Origin: JAUIET01 sp039111475
Lineage (GTDB): Bacteria > Pseudomonadota > Gammaproteobacteria > Pseudomonadales > JAUIET01
Direction of reading: 5' to 3'
DNA length: 64,000 nt
Assembly: GCA_039111475.1 (NCBI GenBank)
Contig: JBCCIP010000020.1
Span: forward strand, 1-64,000
Below are positions 1-9,298 of this stretch, piece by piece. The position numbers and the translations under genes are program-made. The notes below the pieces were generated by a model that was given only the letters and a program-made list of their open reading frames with translations, ran no database searches and was not told the origin of the DNA. Numbering within the stretch: the first letter of the stretch is position 1; each line of letters starts with the position of its first letter.

Positions 1-134
1 GGACAGACTTATCGATCCATTCGCAGTCAAAGTTGAATGCCGTTGCAAGAAAGCTTAACGAACGACCCAGAAAGACGTTAGACTTCGAATCACCGGCAGA
101 GCGGTTTAATCAATGTGTTGCATTGACCGGTTGA
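1..134 (+). mobile_element. IS30-family transposase, C-terminal fragment (cut by window edge)
   Basis: The frame open from base 3 to the TGA at 132-134 gives a 43-residue tail containing LNAVARKLNERPRKTL followed by the FESPAERFNQC segment. This is the characteristic C-terminus of IS30-family DDE transposases (the 'LN.RPRK.L.F.TPAE' tail). The N-terminal helix-turn-helix and most of the DDE core lie left of the window, so whether the element is intact cannot be judged. The terminal inverted repeat should lie shortly after base 134, but I cannot define it without the left end. Neighbouring ORFs are broken, consistent with an insertion-prone or decaying stretch. Confidence 0.8.
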
Positions 135-264
135 ATCCGCACCTAAAAGCAGATATTCATATTGCAATGCTTCAGTCCGTTCTGACGAACGAATAGCATG
201 ACTATGCTGTCGCGCTACCCGGTATGTGTAGTGTGTTAGGTTTACTCATCAAGCAAGCAAGCTG

Positions 265-556
265 TTATAGCAACTTGCCCAACATCTCTCCGACTTCCTG
301 GTCATCGAGTATTGTGTGTATCCCAATCGATTATATCCGTCCACCGCGACATCCATTCCTGAAGGACTCTCGCATCAGTCGCTTCTACTACCAACCAGAA
401 GATCTTCGAAGAAGGATCGTGCATACGAGAGATCAGCACGCACGGTTCCGGTGACTCGGAATGCTCTTCACTCGCAAACCTTGAACCAATTTCCTGTATT
501 GTAGTGCCTTGCCAGTTCCCGATAATCATCAATTTCGTATCTATTCCATAGCTCAA
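265..556 (-). pseudogene. DUF3303-like small protein, frameshifted
   Basis: On the minus strand the frame from about 556 (TTG; an internal ATG at 529 is an alternative) gives a small alpha/beta-type domain with MIIGNWQG near the start and the segment FWLVVEATDARVLQEWMSRW, then IIDWD. It stops at TGA near 302. In the next frame the text continues as ILDDQEVGEMLGKLL and stops at TAA 265-267, which is just how DUF3303-type proteins end (PV-LDDEE-type tail). A single extra base around 316-322 separates the two parts. Family assignment rests on remembered pattern only. It may be a real pseudogene or a sequencing error. Confidence 0.45.
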
Positions 557-806
557 TCTTGTTAACTGCGAGATTTAAACTCTTTAGTATGAAATACCAA
601 GCACATTTCCTACTCTGGAGAAAAACCTCGACATCTAGCGCAACAAGAGTTTTCGTCAAGTGAGACTGTGGCTGATCTGAAATAACAGCTTCTGGTGCTC
701 CGGAGCTGCTCACTCATTAATAACGAACTGGTGCAGTTGGCCGAAAGAGGTCCGCATATGGTCACTTATTGTCGTATAGTATCTTCGCATTTATCGTGTA
801 AATAGC

Positions 807-1280
807 GTGCCGATGACTGATGACCAAATCCGCGAACTTATTTCCAAGGCTGATTTCAAGTCAGCTGCATGGTTGCTGCGCGGAATCACTAATTTGGGCG
901 GGGGATTGTTGCTCTGTAAATCTCGCCTGATCTTTATCGCGAATGGTAGGGGATCGATGCTAAAAGGTCAGTTGGAAAAGCTCGAGCAGCAATCTGGTCA
1001 GATTGGAATGGCCGTTCGTTTAATGAATGATGAGAGAGTCACCATTTTTGACCTACATCAAAATGAGATCAAGACTAAGTTTCCATGGTATCAGTTCGCC
1101 GGTGGCATGAAAGTTAAGGCAAATGGTGCCCTGTATAAAATCAGTTTTGGTAAACCGGTGGAGCGAAATGTGGCACACACTGACAATGTCAGACTTAGAG
1201 AAGCCAAAACGAACTTCATGGAAGCAGGGAATATGCGATTAATTGGAAAAAAATGGAAAGCACTTCTTTTGAGAGACTAG
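807..1280 (+). CDS. Hypothetical protein with PH/GRAM-like fold
   Basis: A 157-residue soluble protein. It starts at GTG 807, with an ATG at 813 two codons later that may be the true start. A short helical N-terminus (about 1-25) is followed by beta-rich text typical of bacterial PH/GRAM-like domains: GGGLLLCKSRLIFIANG near residues 31-47, then TIFDLHQNEI and the FPWYQFAGGMKVKANG segment near 92-107, with KISFGKP closing the sheet. There is no signal peptide or membrane segment. PH/GRAM-like domains commonly bind lipids or protein partners, but no specific role can be read here. It sits between two broken ORFs near an IS remnant and may be accessory DNA. The fold call is by pattern and moderate; the existence of the gene is more secure. 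Confidence 0.55.
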   Translation: MPMTDDQIRELISKADFKSAAWLLRGITNLGGGLLLCKSRLIFIANGRGSMLKGQLEKLEQQSGQIGMAVRLMNDERVTIFDLHQNEIKTKFPWYQFAGGMKVKANGALYKISFGKPVERNVAHTDNVRLREAKTNFMEAGNMRLIGKKWKALLLRD

Positions 1281-1497
1281 GAGTCTTAGATATTGCTGTT
1301 CCAGAAGACAGCGAAGTATCTGATCGCTTTTCCATGATGCCAATAACAAGGGGGAATGTCTGCTCCCGGCACACATCAGCCAGTCAGCTCAACATGAATC
1401 GTATACCGCCGCGCGGATCGAGTTTAAACTGAAAAACTTAGATCAATTCATAAAGCGGGTTTTCCACCTTACCGAAAACGTATCGGCAAGCGAGTAA
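1253..1497 (+). pseudogene. Short ORF split by a one-base shift in a G tract
   Basis: An ATG at 1253, overlapping the end of the PH-like gene, opens MESTSFERLGVLDIAVPEDS and continues to a run of five G around 1350. Beyond that run the same frame turns into low-quality text and stops. The neighbouring frame instead gives ECLLPAHISQSAQHESY and then FKLKNLDQFIKRVFHLTENV, ending at TAA 1495-1497. One extra G in the tract would join the two into an 81-residue protein. I do not recognise the product. The join is inference; the alternative is that neither half is coding. Confidence 0.3.
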
Positions 1498-2084
1498 TTG
1501 AATTGAGTCAATGGTGTAAATGCTCAGGTTTCAGGCAGCCCTATGCACTCAAACGCACTACATCTCGTTATAGTGAGTGTCCATAGAGTTATCATGCATC
1601 TGCACGTTCTGAGGACGTGACTCAAGTCTGTGGGAATGGGCCTACTCACAAAATTTGCTATATCGATGAACCTCTAGTGATCACAATCTGACATCGTAGA
1701 ATTGATTTGTGCACGATTATGCTTCATCCGTTTACCCCTTAAGAACGTTGGCAAGCGCGGGCAAGTCCTCTTCCTGGCAGCCTAATCGCAATACTAACGT
1801 GGCTAGGCAGCAGCTGCTGCAGGTTCGTCTATCCTCTGCCCCAAGAGCACTATTCAGTCAGGACTTTTTATTTGCGCTGCGCGCAGCGTTGGCTTCAGAT
1901 TTATCTGCCCCAAGAGGATCGCATAGTGGGGCTGATTACTGTCGGCGGATGCTGAAATGGACAGTATTATGAATTTTCAACCACCTATATAGTGAATGTC
2001 ATAAATAGACTTTCCCAGCGATCAAGCATGTGCTAGCTTGCGAAGCTCTGATTAACTAAAAACGATAGATCACGAGATAAGAGT
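1498..2084. other. Intergenic stretch without recognisable gene
   Basis: About 590 bases separate the broken ORF from the first TonB-dependent receptor. An 87-codon frame at 1709-1972 lacks a good ribosome-binding site and resembles no family I know. The last ~60 bases should contain the receptor's promoter and leader (GATAAGAGT just before the ATG at 2085), but no convincing -35/-10 pair stands out. The near-repeat CTGCCCCAAGAG occurs twice, near 1838 and 1908. Confidence 0.5.
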
Positions 2085-4394
2085 ATGAAAATCGGCCGAA
2101 TTGTGAACACCTGTGGGTTCCCCGCAGCTTTATCCGCCATAGCGCTTGGCATGGCTTCTCACGCGAATGCAGTGTTGGAGGAAGTAATTGTAACGACTCA
2201 AAAACGAGCAGAACCGCTGCAAAGCTTGCCATTGGCTGTAACGGCAATTAGCGGTGAAGAATTGAGCAACATGGGCATTACCGATATCAAAGGTGTCACG
2301 GAGCGAACACCAGGCTTCACTATGGGCTCTTTTAACGCAGGTCAGCCGCAGCTATACATTCGCGGGATAGGCTCGAACGAAGACAGCCCGGCGGGCGACC
2401 AATCAGTCATCGTTTTTGTCGATGAAGTGTACATCGGTCGGTCAGCGGGTATGGATGTGGACTTATTTGATCTGGAGCGAGTAGAGGTACTTCGAGGCCC
2501 TCAAGGGACTTTGTTTGGTAAGAACGTAGTAGGTGGTGCCGTTAGCATGATCACTACTAAACCAACCGAAGAGACAGTAATGAAGTTTGAGGCAGGCATT
2601 GGGAATTTTCAGGCCATAAATTTCCGCGGCCTGGTGAGCGGCGAGTTAGCCGACAATGTGTTTGGTAAAGTATCTTTTTCCAGCCGTCGCCGCGATGGCT
2701 ACGTAGAGTCACGGGCAGCGGATTACCCGCAATTCTTCAATCCAGCGAATGTATTTGATCTGGATGATGTACAACAGTCTGATCTGAATACTGACTCCGT
2801 GCGCGGTCATTTACGCTTCACGCCAAGCAGCGAAATGGAAATAAATGTGTCAGCCAATTTCTCTCGAATGGATCAGGCGGGACCCGGCCGGCATTTTATT
2901 GGTGCTGCAGATGGCTCAAGCATTTGGCACACTGCCGAATCACAGCTTATCGCCAACTATGATGACGAAATACACACCAACGTTGCGGAAGATGCTGGAT
3001 TCTCAAAAATTGATATTTCAGGTGTAACAGCGCGAATAGATTATGACTTTCCAGCTTTCACTTTTACATCCTTGAGTTCGTTTAGAAAAGTAGAGTCCAA
3101 GATTTCCAATCTGATCTTTGGAACGCCTGGCCAGACCAATCTGCTACTGTCTAACGGAGGCGCGCCATTATTGAGCGGGTCGAATCCATACACCGATGAT
3201 TCGGATACCTACACGCAGGAATTCAGGTTTACCTCTAATGGCGGCGGTAAGTTGCAGTGGGTTGCCGGCCTGTACTATCTGCAAGAACAAACCGTGCGGA
3301 ATGAAACCGGCCCAATCGGCGTATTCGGATCGGACGGCGCTGGTGGCTCCATTGCGTTTGTTCCCATCGGGGACGGTGGCGGCTTCGGAGACAACACTAC
3401 CGACAGCTATGCAATTTTTGGTCAGTTTACCTATGCAATTACTGATCGCCTTAGCTTATCCGTTGGCGGACGGCAAACCTGGGAAGAAAAAGACTACCTT
3501 TCAATAGGCACACCAACACCATTAGCTGTTGCGAGAGATTACACGCTCAATCTGAGTGAAGACTGGAGCGCGTTTACACCGAAGGTCACCATTGACTATC
3601 AATTTACCGATGACGCCTTCGTTTACTTCACCTATTCGGAAGGCTTTAAATCGGGCGGCTTCCCTGGCGGCGGTGGCAACGTTGAAATCGCAAGCACTGG
3701 TTTCGACCCGGAAGAAGCAATTCTTTACGAACTTGGCGCCAAAACTGAGTGGTTTGACAATCGCTTGCGCTTGAATGTTGCAGCGTTCCAAACCGATTAC
3801 ACCGACTTGCAAATTTTGCAGTTACTGGTTCCTCTGGACGCCGATCCCAATGACCCTGGTAACCTGATTACTCAGAACGCGGCAGACGCTGAGATCAATG
3901 GTGTGGAGATAGAGTTCACCATTGCGCCAATAGATAACTTGATCATTCAGGGCTCTTACACGTCGTTGGACACTGAATTCTCGGATTTCTTTATTCCGGC
4001 GGGTTTTAGAGCACCGAGCACCGCTGGAGGTGCTGCGCCCGATAGAACCGGTAATTCGCTGAGAAACGCACCTGAGAGCGCTTACAACATCCTGATACGT
4101 TACGAGCATGAATTGGGCAATGGCGGCGCAATGCGTTACCAGATGGACCATCGTTACAAAGACGAAGTAGTGCAAGATCCGGATGAGTTGGAGTTTGCGA
4201 AAGTACCGGAATACGATTTAACTGACTTTCGTGTTTCTTACATGGCACCTGAAGACCAATACCAGGTTACGTTGTGGATGAGAAATGCCTTCGACGAAGA
4301 CTACTTCCTACATAATTTCCCTGTGCAAGGCTCCGGATTTGCAACACCAGCAATGCCACGCTCCTATGGTGTGACATTCAGCTGGAATCGTTAA
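2085..4394 (+). CDS. TonB-dependent outer-membrane receptor
   Basis: A 769-residue receptor with a signal peptide of about 29 residues (cleavage after ASHANA) and a TonB-box-like EEVIVTTQKR directly behind it. The plug domain runs over roughly residues 40-160 and carries the hallmark VEVLRGPQGTLFGKN. The remainder is a 22-strand-type barrel with repeated aromatic-capped strands and ends in GVTFSWNR. Length and layout are normal for the family, whose members import siderophores, vitamins, glycans or other large ligands across the outer membrane using TonB/ExbBD energy. The ligand cannot be told from the sequence. It is followed on the same strand by an acyltransferase gene 129 bases downstream, and a second receptor lies at 6753, suggesting one uptake locus. 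Confidence 0.93.
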   Translation: MKIGRIVNTCGFPAALSAIALGMASHANAVLEEVIVTTQKRAEPLQSLPLAVTAISGEELSNMGITDIKGVTERTPGFTMGSFNAGQPQLYIRGIGSNEDSPAGDQSVIVFVDEVYIGRSAGMDVDLFDLERVEVLRGPQGTLFGKNVVGGAVSMITTKPTEETVMKFEAGIGNFQAINFRGLVSGELADNVFGKVSFSSRRRDGYVESRAADYPQFFNPANVFDLDDVQQSDLNTDSVRGHLRFTPSSEMEINVSANFSRMDQAGPGRHFIGAADGSSIWHTAESQLIANYDDEIHTNVAEDAGFSKIDISGVTARIDYDFPAFTFTSLSSFRKVESKISNLIFGTPGQTNLLLSNGGAPLLSGSNPYTDDSDTYTQEFRFTSNGGGKLQWVAGLYYLQEQTVRNETGPIGVFGSDGAGGSIAFVPIGDGGGFGDNTTDSYAIFGQFTYAITDRLSLSVGGRQTWEEKDYLSIGTPTPLAVARDYTLNLSEDWSAFTPKVTIDYQFTDDAFVYFTYSEGFKSGGFPGGGGNVEIASTGFDPEEAILYELGAKTEWFDNRLRLNVAAFQTDYTDLQILQLLVPLDADPNDPGNLITQNAADAEINGVEIEFTIAPIDNLIIQGSYTSLDTEFSDFFIPAGFRAPSTAGGAAPDRTGNSLRNAPESAYNILIRYEHELGNGGAMRYQMDHRYKDEVVQDPDELEFAKVPEYDLTDFRVSYMAPEDQYQVTLWMRNAFDEDYFLHNFPVQGSGFATPAMPRSYGVTFSWNR

Positions 4395-4523
4395 CGCTGA
4401 ATCGCTGGCCAGCTGGGTACAAAACTCAGCTGGGCGACAGGTACTTCTGAATACAAATAAAATCATTCTGCACAAACGCTGTTTCTGATATACGCTGTTA
4501 CAGGAAACTTAAACGGTGTTTAT

Positions 4524-5639
4524 GTGGCATCAAGACAATTAACAGACAAGATTCTCTATCTTGAATCACTGCGTGGTGTGGCTGCAATCTGCGTTGCGGT
4601 ATCTCATTTCAACATAGGGTCAACTCTTAACAACGCCTTTACGAATAATGGCTGGCTCATGGTCGACTTCTTTTTCGTGCTATCGGGGTTTGTTATAGCG
4701 CTTAACTACCAGTCAAGAATTACCACAGTAACGCATCTTTATCAGTTTCAGCTTCGTCGTTTTCTAAGGCTTTACCCGCTTCACCTGGCCACACTGCTGT
4801 TGTTTGTTGGAATTGAGCTGGTGAAATGGATCGGCCAAAACCTGGGCCTGGATTCTAATTCAGGTGCGTTTACCAATAATAATTTTGCTTCTTTCGTGGC
4901 AAACCTGTTTCTGGTACAAAATTTCTTTAACAGTGCTATGGTCTGGAACAGTCCCAGCTGGTCGATTTCAGCAGAATTTTTTACCTACGTCGTATTTGGA
5001 TTTGTCGTACTGCTGATGGCAAGACGCAGAAAACTCTACCTTGGTTTGTGTGCAGCAGTGACTCTGGTCTCCGCGTATGTACTTGCGCAAAATGATATGA
5101 CTCCCTACGACGGCATGGGCATTGTCCGCTGCCTGCATTCATTTTTTCTAGGCGTTTTGTGCTTCAATCTCTACGCAAATATCGAGCTCAGGATTCCAAA
5201 TGCCGTGTCTTACTTTTTACTAATTGTTTCATTGCTCGCAGTTACCTACTCTGGCGGATACTACGATGTCACATCGGTATTCATTCCTGCAATATTCGCA
5301 ATGTTCATTCTGTCACTGGTCGCGGCGGATCAAGATAATTATCTTAAGACGATGCTGACTGTTCGCCCACTGATTTACATGGGCACAATCAGTTATGGAA
5401 TCTATATGATTCACGCAGCACTTTGGTGGTTACTTACGCAAATCGCAAAAGTACTGTTTGGCGTGCCTGTTACACGAGGCTTGCGAGGCGGCACTCAAGT
5501 ACTGTTCGACAACACGTTAATCGCCAATTCGGTAATGATGTTCAGTCTTGCTGGCCTGATCTTGCTGGCACATTGTTCCTACAAATATTTGGAAAGACCA
5601 GTCAATGATTACCGCTATAAGCTCGCTAAATTTGATTAG
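4524..5639 (+). CDS. Acyltransferase-3 family membrane protein (OafA/NodX-like)
   Basis: A 371-residue polytopic inner-membrane protein with about ten hydrophobic segments and a GTG start at 4524. The N-terminus has the family signature ESLRGVAAICVAVSHF, whose conserved His is proposed to be catalytic, followed by FFFVLSGFVI. The segment WSISAEFFTYVVF, near residues 150-160, is also typical. Members transfer acetyl or other acyl groups from the cytoplasm to sugars of O-antigen, exopolysaccharide, peptidoglycan or small molecules. Placed between a TonB-dependent receptor and a cupin_8 gene, the target may be a cell-surface glycan, but nothing in the sequence proves that. The next gene begins 57 bases downstream, so co-transcription is likely. 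Confidence 0.88.
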   Translation: MASRQLTDKILYLESLRGVAAICVAVSHFNIGSTLNNAFTNNGWLMVDFFFVLSGFVIALNYQSRITTVTHLYQFQLRRFLRLYPLHLATLLLFVGIELVKWIGQNLGLDSNSGAFTNNNFASFVANLFLVQNFFNSAMVWNSPSWSISAEFFTYVVFGFVVLLMARRRKLYLGLCAAVTLVSAYVLAQNDMTPYDGMGIVRCLHSFFLGVLCFNLYANIELRIPNAVSYFLLIVSLLAVTYSGGYYDVTSVFIPAIFAMFILSLVAADQDNYLKTMLTVRPLIYMGTISYGIYMIHAALWWLLTQIAKVLFGVPVTRGLRGGTQVLFDNTLIANSVMMFSLAGLILLAHCSYKYLERPVNDYRYKLAKFD

Positions 5640-5696
5640 CACTGGAAATAAGGATTCCAGCTCACGCAACCAACGCATTCGGGAGACGTATTAATA

Positions 5697-6638
5697 ATGA
5701 GAACTCTACTGTTGCTTTCGCTGGTTCCATTTCTATGCATAGCCCGCTTTTTTTCGGGCGTAGCAAACAAATTCAGGAACAACCCTGCTTCAATAGACGT
5801 TGATGTTCCGCGCGTTCCTGCAAAGGGCGCCAACATAAAACAACTCATGTTGACCAGGAAGCCGCTTATTCTCGAAGGCTTTTGCGAGCTGCTGCCGGAA
5901 GGTCAAAGAGCAGATCTCAAATCACTTCTGGCGGTGGCTGACTCAACAAACGACGATATTTCAGTGGACGTTTACGATAAGCACGCGCCTTACTTTCTAT
6001 ACACCGGCGACTACAACAAAAAATTGTTGCACAGTGAGGAAATATCTTTCAAGGCATTTTTGAAAGCCATGTTCGAGGAACGTCGATTTGACGACTATGC
6101 AGTCTACCAACTGTTTTTTGCCGGGGCGCTGAATGGTGAGGTAGGAAAAATTCTTGCTCGATTTGCGAACAATTTGCGCGGCATGGCCGATACCGTGCCC
6201 GATATAAATGCCAGCGGACTATGGATTGGTGCGAAAGGTGTTGTTACACCGCTGCACTGGGACGCCTGGCAAAGCATGCTGATTCAAAATTATGGTTCCA
6301 AGCGAGTGAAGCTGTATGCACCAGAGGACATCAAAAACCTCTATTTTCTATCGCCTTTCGCAGTAGGAGATCGCTGGAGCCGATTACCCGGCCGATCTGA
6401 TGAAACTGACACGCGTGAGTTCCCCCGCTTTGAACATGCAACGGCTTATCGAGGCGAATTACAACAGGGAGACATGCTGTTAATACCGCCTTTCTGGCCA
6501 CATGAGGCCGAAGCTTTGGAAGCCAATATCGGCATGCCGTTCAGGTTCGCTGTACGACCTGGTAATTATTTCAAGCCACATATGCTACGCGCGGTGATCG
6601 AGGAACTTAGTACACGATTTACAAAGCCCGGTGACTAA
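5697..6638 (+). CDS. Cupin_8/JmjC-like Fe(II)/2-oxoglutarate oxygenase-type protein
   Basis: A 313-residue protein with a hydrophobic N-terminus (residues 3-20) that may be a signal anchor, then a cupin_8 domain. The metal-binding HxD motif is visible as LHWDAW (His187, Asp189), with the distal His in the FWPHE segment (His269); GDMLLIPPFWPH is the usual end of the jelly-roll. JmjC/cupin_8 proteins hydroxylate proteins or small molecules with Fe(II) and 2-oxoglutarate. Genes of this family are often found next to TonB-dependent receptors in marine and xanthomonad genomes, and that is the setting here. The substrate is unknown. The predicted membrane-directed N-terminus is unusual for a cytoplasmic oxygenase and should be treated with caution. 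Confidence 0.82.
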   Translation: MRTLLLLSLVPFLCIARFFSGVANKFRNNPASIDVDVPRVPAKGANIKQLMLTRKPLILEGFCELLPEGQRADLKSLLAVADSTNDDISVDVYDKHAPYFLYTGDYNKKLLHSEEISFKAFLKAMFEERRFDDYAVYQLFFAGALNGEVGKILARFANNLRGMADTVPDINASGLWIGAKGVVTPLHWDAWQSMLIQNYGSKRVKLYAPEDIKNLYFLSPFAVGDRWSRLPGRSDETDTREFPRFEHATAYRGELQQGDMLLIPPFWPHEAEALEANIGMPFRFAVRPGNYFKPHMLRAVIEELSTRFTKPGD

Positions 6639-6752
6639 CCAAACCGCAAGCTTCAGGGCACCTAAACGCGTTTTAGCAGCAAAATATTGATGGTAGTATC
6701 GCGTTATTCGTTTACTCAATACACAAAGAAATAATCAAGGGAGTACCGGACC

Positions 6753-9161
6753 ATGCGTTTTAAACCGTCACTACTGACATGCGCGCTTTGCGCTATCGCC
6801 ACATCTTCTCCGGCCAATGCCCAGGAAACCCTGGCACTGGAAGAGATTATTGTCACGTCACAAAAGCGTGTTGAATCGCTTCAGGACACTCCCATTTCTG
6901 TAGCCGCTTTTGGCCAGCAAGAATTGCAGGCGATTGGTGCTTTTGAAGCAGGCCAAGTTGCGGAATACACGGCGAACCTGACGATTGACCGTCAGCCATC
7001 CTCACTGGACAACTATGGCTACAGCATTCGGGGTATTGGTAGTGGTGAAACATCATTGCTGGTTGAAAACACCGTTGGGGTGTATATCGACGGAGTCTAT
7101 ATTGCGCGTAATACGGGCGCCACTTTTGACATTGTTGACCTCGAACGAATAGAAGTACTGCGCGGCCCTCAGGGCACCTTGTATGGCCGTAACACGATTG
7201 GCGGCGCGATCAATATCATCACTGCAAAACCGAAGGAAGAATTTGGTTTTAATCAGCATCTGAGTTTTGGTCGTAGGAGCTTTATACGCAGTAAAACGAC
7301 GCTGGACACAGGCCTTCTAGGCGACATGTTTTCTGCAAAGCTGACCTATAATTTCAACGAAAAAGACGGTCTGGTTAGAAATACGGTGCACAACAATCAG
7401 TTGGGAGAACAGGAGTCTGATGCCTATCGCATCGCGCTCAGGCTCAGCCCTTCTGACACGTTCACCGCGGACTATACCTACGACAAATCTGAGAGACTGA
7501 GCAATGCGGCGCTGTCGCAAATAGTGGCAACGCGTGCGCCAAATAACCAGCTCGGTGGTGCCATCACACAAGCGGCTACTGCATTCGCTAGTCAGGAGCG
7601 GTTGGGGGCACTTCCCATGGCCAATGCGCCGGGTAAAGACACCTTTTCCGATATTGAAATGCATACAGTCACCCTGGAATGGCAAGCAACGGACAATCTG
7701 ACTATCAAATACGTGGGCGCGCAACGAGAGTGGGACAGCGGTACTACCGGAACTGACTTTGGTTCGTTCGCGTCTGATGGCGCAACAGTTCTGGAAGACG
7801 CTACCGTAGCCCCAGGCACCCTTGTACCCGCTGGGGAACTCAGGTCAGTGTTTCTTGCAGAACGTCAAAGCGACAACGAGCAAACCACGCATGAGTTGCA
7901 ATTCCTGGGCAATGCAATGGATGGGAAATTGCAATTTGCGACAGGTATTTATTACTTCGAAGAAGAAAGCAATGAGGTCAATCCGCAGTCATTTATTTTG
8001 CCGGCCATATTTGCATACGGCTCTCTTCCAGCGGGCACTCAAGCGTTTCTGTGCGCCGATTTCACCAGCCCTGCTCCTTGTTTCGGCAAGGACGCACAAC
8101 TAAGCACGCCAGTTTTTGAATATGGCTCAGAAAACGATTCCATTGCGCTGTACGGGCAATTCACCTACGCCTTATCTGATGCATTAGACCTTACCGTTGG
8201 ATTGCGATACACAGAAGACGAAAAGTACGCCTACCTCCGCAACTCGAGAATTACCGATGCGATGGGTAATATCACTATGAATGAAGCTGACGACGATTGG
8301 AGCAATGTCAGCGGCGGCATAACACTAAACTACGCGTGGAATGACGACGTGATGACGTACGTCACGGTTGCCAACGGCTATCGTTCTGGTGGCTTCGGCG
8401 CTAGATCAACCAGCCTCGCAGACTTTCAGCTTGGCTTTGACGAAGAGACGGTGACCAACTATGAAATTGGTATCAAGTCTGAATGGGCAGACAGTCGTAT
8501 TCGTCTGAACGGTGCGATCTTCTTCATGGATTATGAAGACGCGCAAGTAAACAGCTTCCGAGCTGGCGAAGGTGGCGCTTCATCGGTCACCCTGAACGCG
8601 GGTGCGCTGGACATACAAGGTCTTGAGCTGGAATTGACTGCACAAGTTACCCAAGGTCTGCGCTTGATGTTCAACTACGGCTACACCGATGCAGAGTACA
8701 CAGAGTTTATAACACAACGTCTCGACCCGGCCACAGGTTTACCTAACCCCAGTGCCAATGCTGACCCGGTGACCGGTAACGAAGACATTTCAGATTTTGC
8801 GACTGTTGGCAGATCACCAGACAACAACATGTCGTTTATCGCATCGTATGACGTGCCTGGCATCTCCTTTGGTAACCTCAACCTGAGAGCTGAAGTGACA
8901 TACCGCGACGAGATGGTTTTCCACCCGCAGCTCAACATGTTTGATAGTACCGACGACCAAACACTGGTTCACGCACGCGTAAGCTTGTCTGAGCTTGAAG
9001 TTCTAGGTGGCAATCTGGTGGTTGCTGCCTGGGGTCGTAACCTGACGGACGAAGATTATCGCGAATGGGGCATCGACTTCGGAACTCTGGGCTTCGCGGT
9101 AGATTCGTTTAAAGAAAAGCGTAGCTACGGCATTGATTTGATTTATAGCTTCGGTAGTTAA
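6753..9161 (+). CDS. TonB-dependent outer-membrane receptor
   Basis: An 802-residue receptor preceded by an AAGGGAG ribosome-binding site. The signal peptide covers about residues 1-23 (ending SSPANAQ), followed by the TonB-box-like LEEIIVTSQKR. The plug contains IEVLRGPQGTLYGRN, and the rest is an outer-membrane barrel ending in DLIYSFGS. It shares its plug signature with the receptor at 2085 but is clearly a different paralog. A segment around residues 425-450 holds two cysteines (FLCADF and APCFGK) that could form a disulfide in an extracellular loop, common in siderophore-type receptors. It is probably the last gene of the receptor locus: a hairpin follows at 9227 and the next gene is convergent. 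Ligand unknown. Confidence 0.93.
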   Translation: MRFKPSLLTCALCAIATSSPANAQETLALEEIIVTSQKRVESLQDTPISVAAFGQQELQAIGAFEAGQVAEYTANLTIDRQPSSLDNYGYSIRGIGSGETSLLVENTVGVYIDGVYIARNTGATFDIVDLERIEVLRGPQGTLYGRNTIGGAINIITAKPKEEFGFNQHLSFGRRSFIRSKTTLDTGLLGDMFSAKLTYNFNEKDGLVRNTVHNNQLGEQESDAYRIALRLSPSDTFTADYTYDKSERLSNAALSQIVATRAPNNQLGGAITQAATAFASQERLGALPMANAPGKDTFSDIEMHTVTLEWQATDNLTIKYVGAQREWDSGTTGTDFGSFASDGATVLEDATVAPGTLVPAGELRSVFLAERQSDNEQTTHELQFLGNAMDGKLQFATGIYYFEEESNEVNPQSFILPAIFAYGSLPAGTQAFLCADFTSPAPCFGKDAQLSTPVFEYGSENDSIALYGQFTYALSDALDLTVGLRYTEDEKYAYLRNSRITDAMGNITMNEADDDWSNVSGGITLNYAWNDDVMTYVTVANGYRSGGFGARSTSLADFQLGFDEETVTNYEIGIKSEWADSRIRLNGAIFFMDYEDAQVNSFRAGEGGASSVTLNAGALDIQGLELELTAQVTQGLRLMFNYGYTDAEYTEFITQRLDPATGLPNPSANADPVTGNEDISDFATVGRSPDNNMSFIASYDVPGISFGNLNLRAEVTYRDEMVFHPQLNMFDSTDDQTLVHARVSLSELEVLGGNLVVAAWGRNLTDEDYREWGIDFGTLGFAVDSFKEKRSYGIDLIYSFGS

Positions 9162-9226
9162 GCAATAGTAGCCTTGTTAGGTAGAAGTTTCCGAAAATAA
9201 ACGCTGTCACTGGCGGCAGAACATCA

Positions 9227-9270
9227 GGCCTTAACCAGTGCTGAAGAGCATTGGCTAAGGCCTTCGTTTT
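9227..9270 (+). terminator. Hairpin terminator after the second receptor
   Basis: GGCCTTAACCAGTGCT pairs with AGCATTGGCTAAGGCC around a GAAG loop, a 16-pair stem with one A/C mismatch and one G-T wobble, followed by TTCGTTTT. It lies in the 137-base gap between two convergent genes. The U-rich tail is on the plus strand, so it fits termination of the receptor transcript. A second, smaller hairpin (GCCTGT/ACAGGC, 9271-9287) follows and may serve the opposite strand. Confidence 0.7.
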
Positions 9271-9298
9271 GCCTGTATTAAACAGGCCTGAAAGTTGC

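Noticed and set aside
468..713. 81-codon minus-strand ORF
   Set aside because: It overlaps the better supported DUF3303-like frame in another phase and resembles nothing known.
1709..1972. 87-codon plus-strand ORF
   Set aside because: No ribosome-binding site and no recognisable pattern; composition resembles random translation.
4409..4433. Terminator after the first TonB receptor (CCAGCTG/CAGCTGG)
   Set aside because: The seven-pair stem has no U tract and the following gene is on the same strand; it may be chance.
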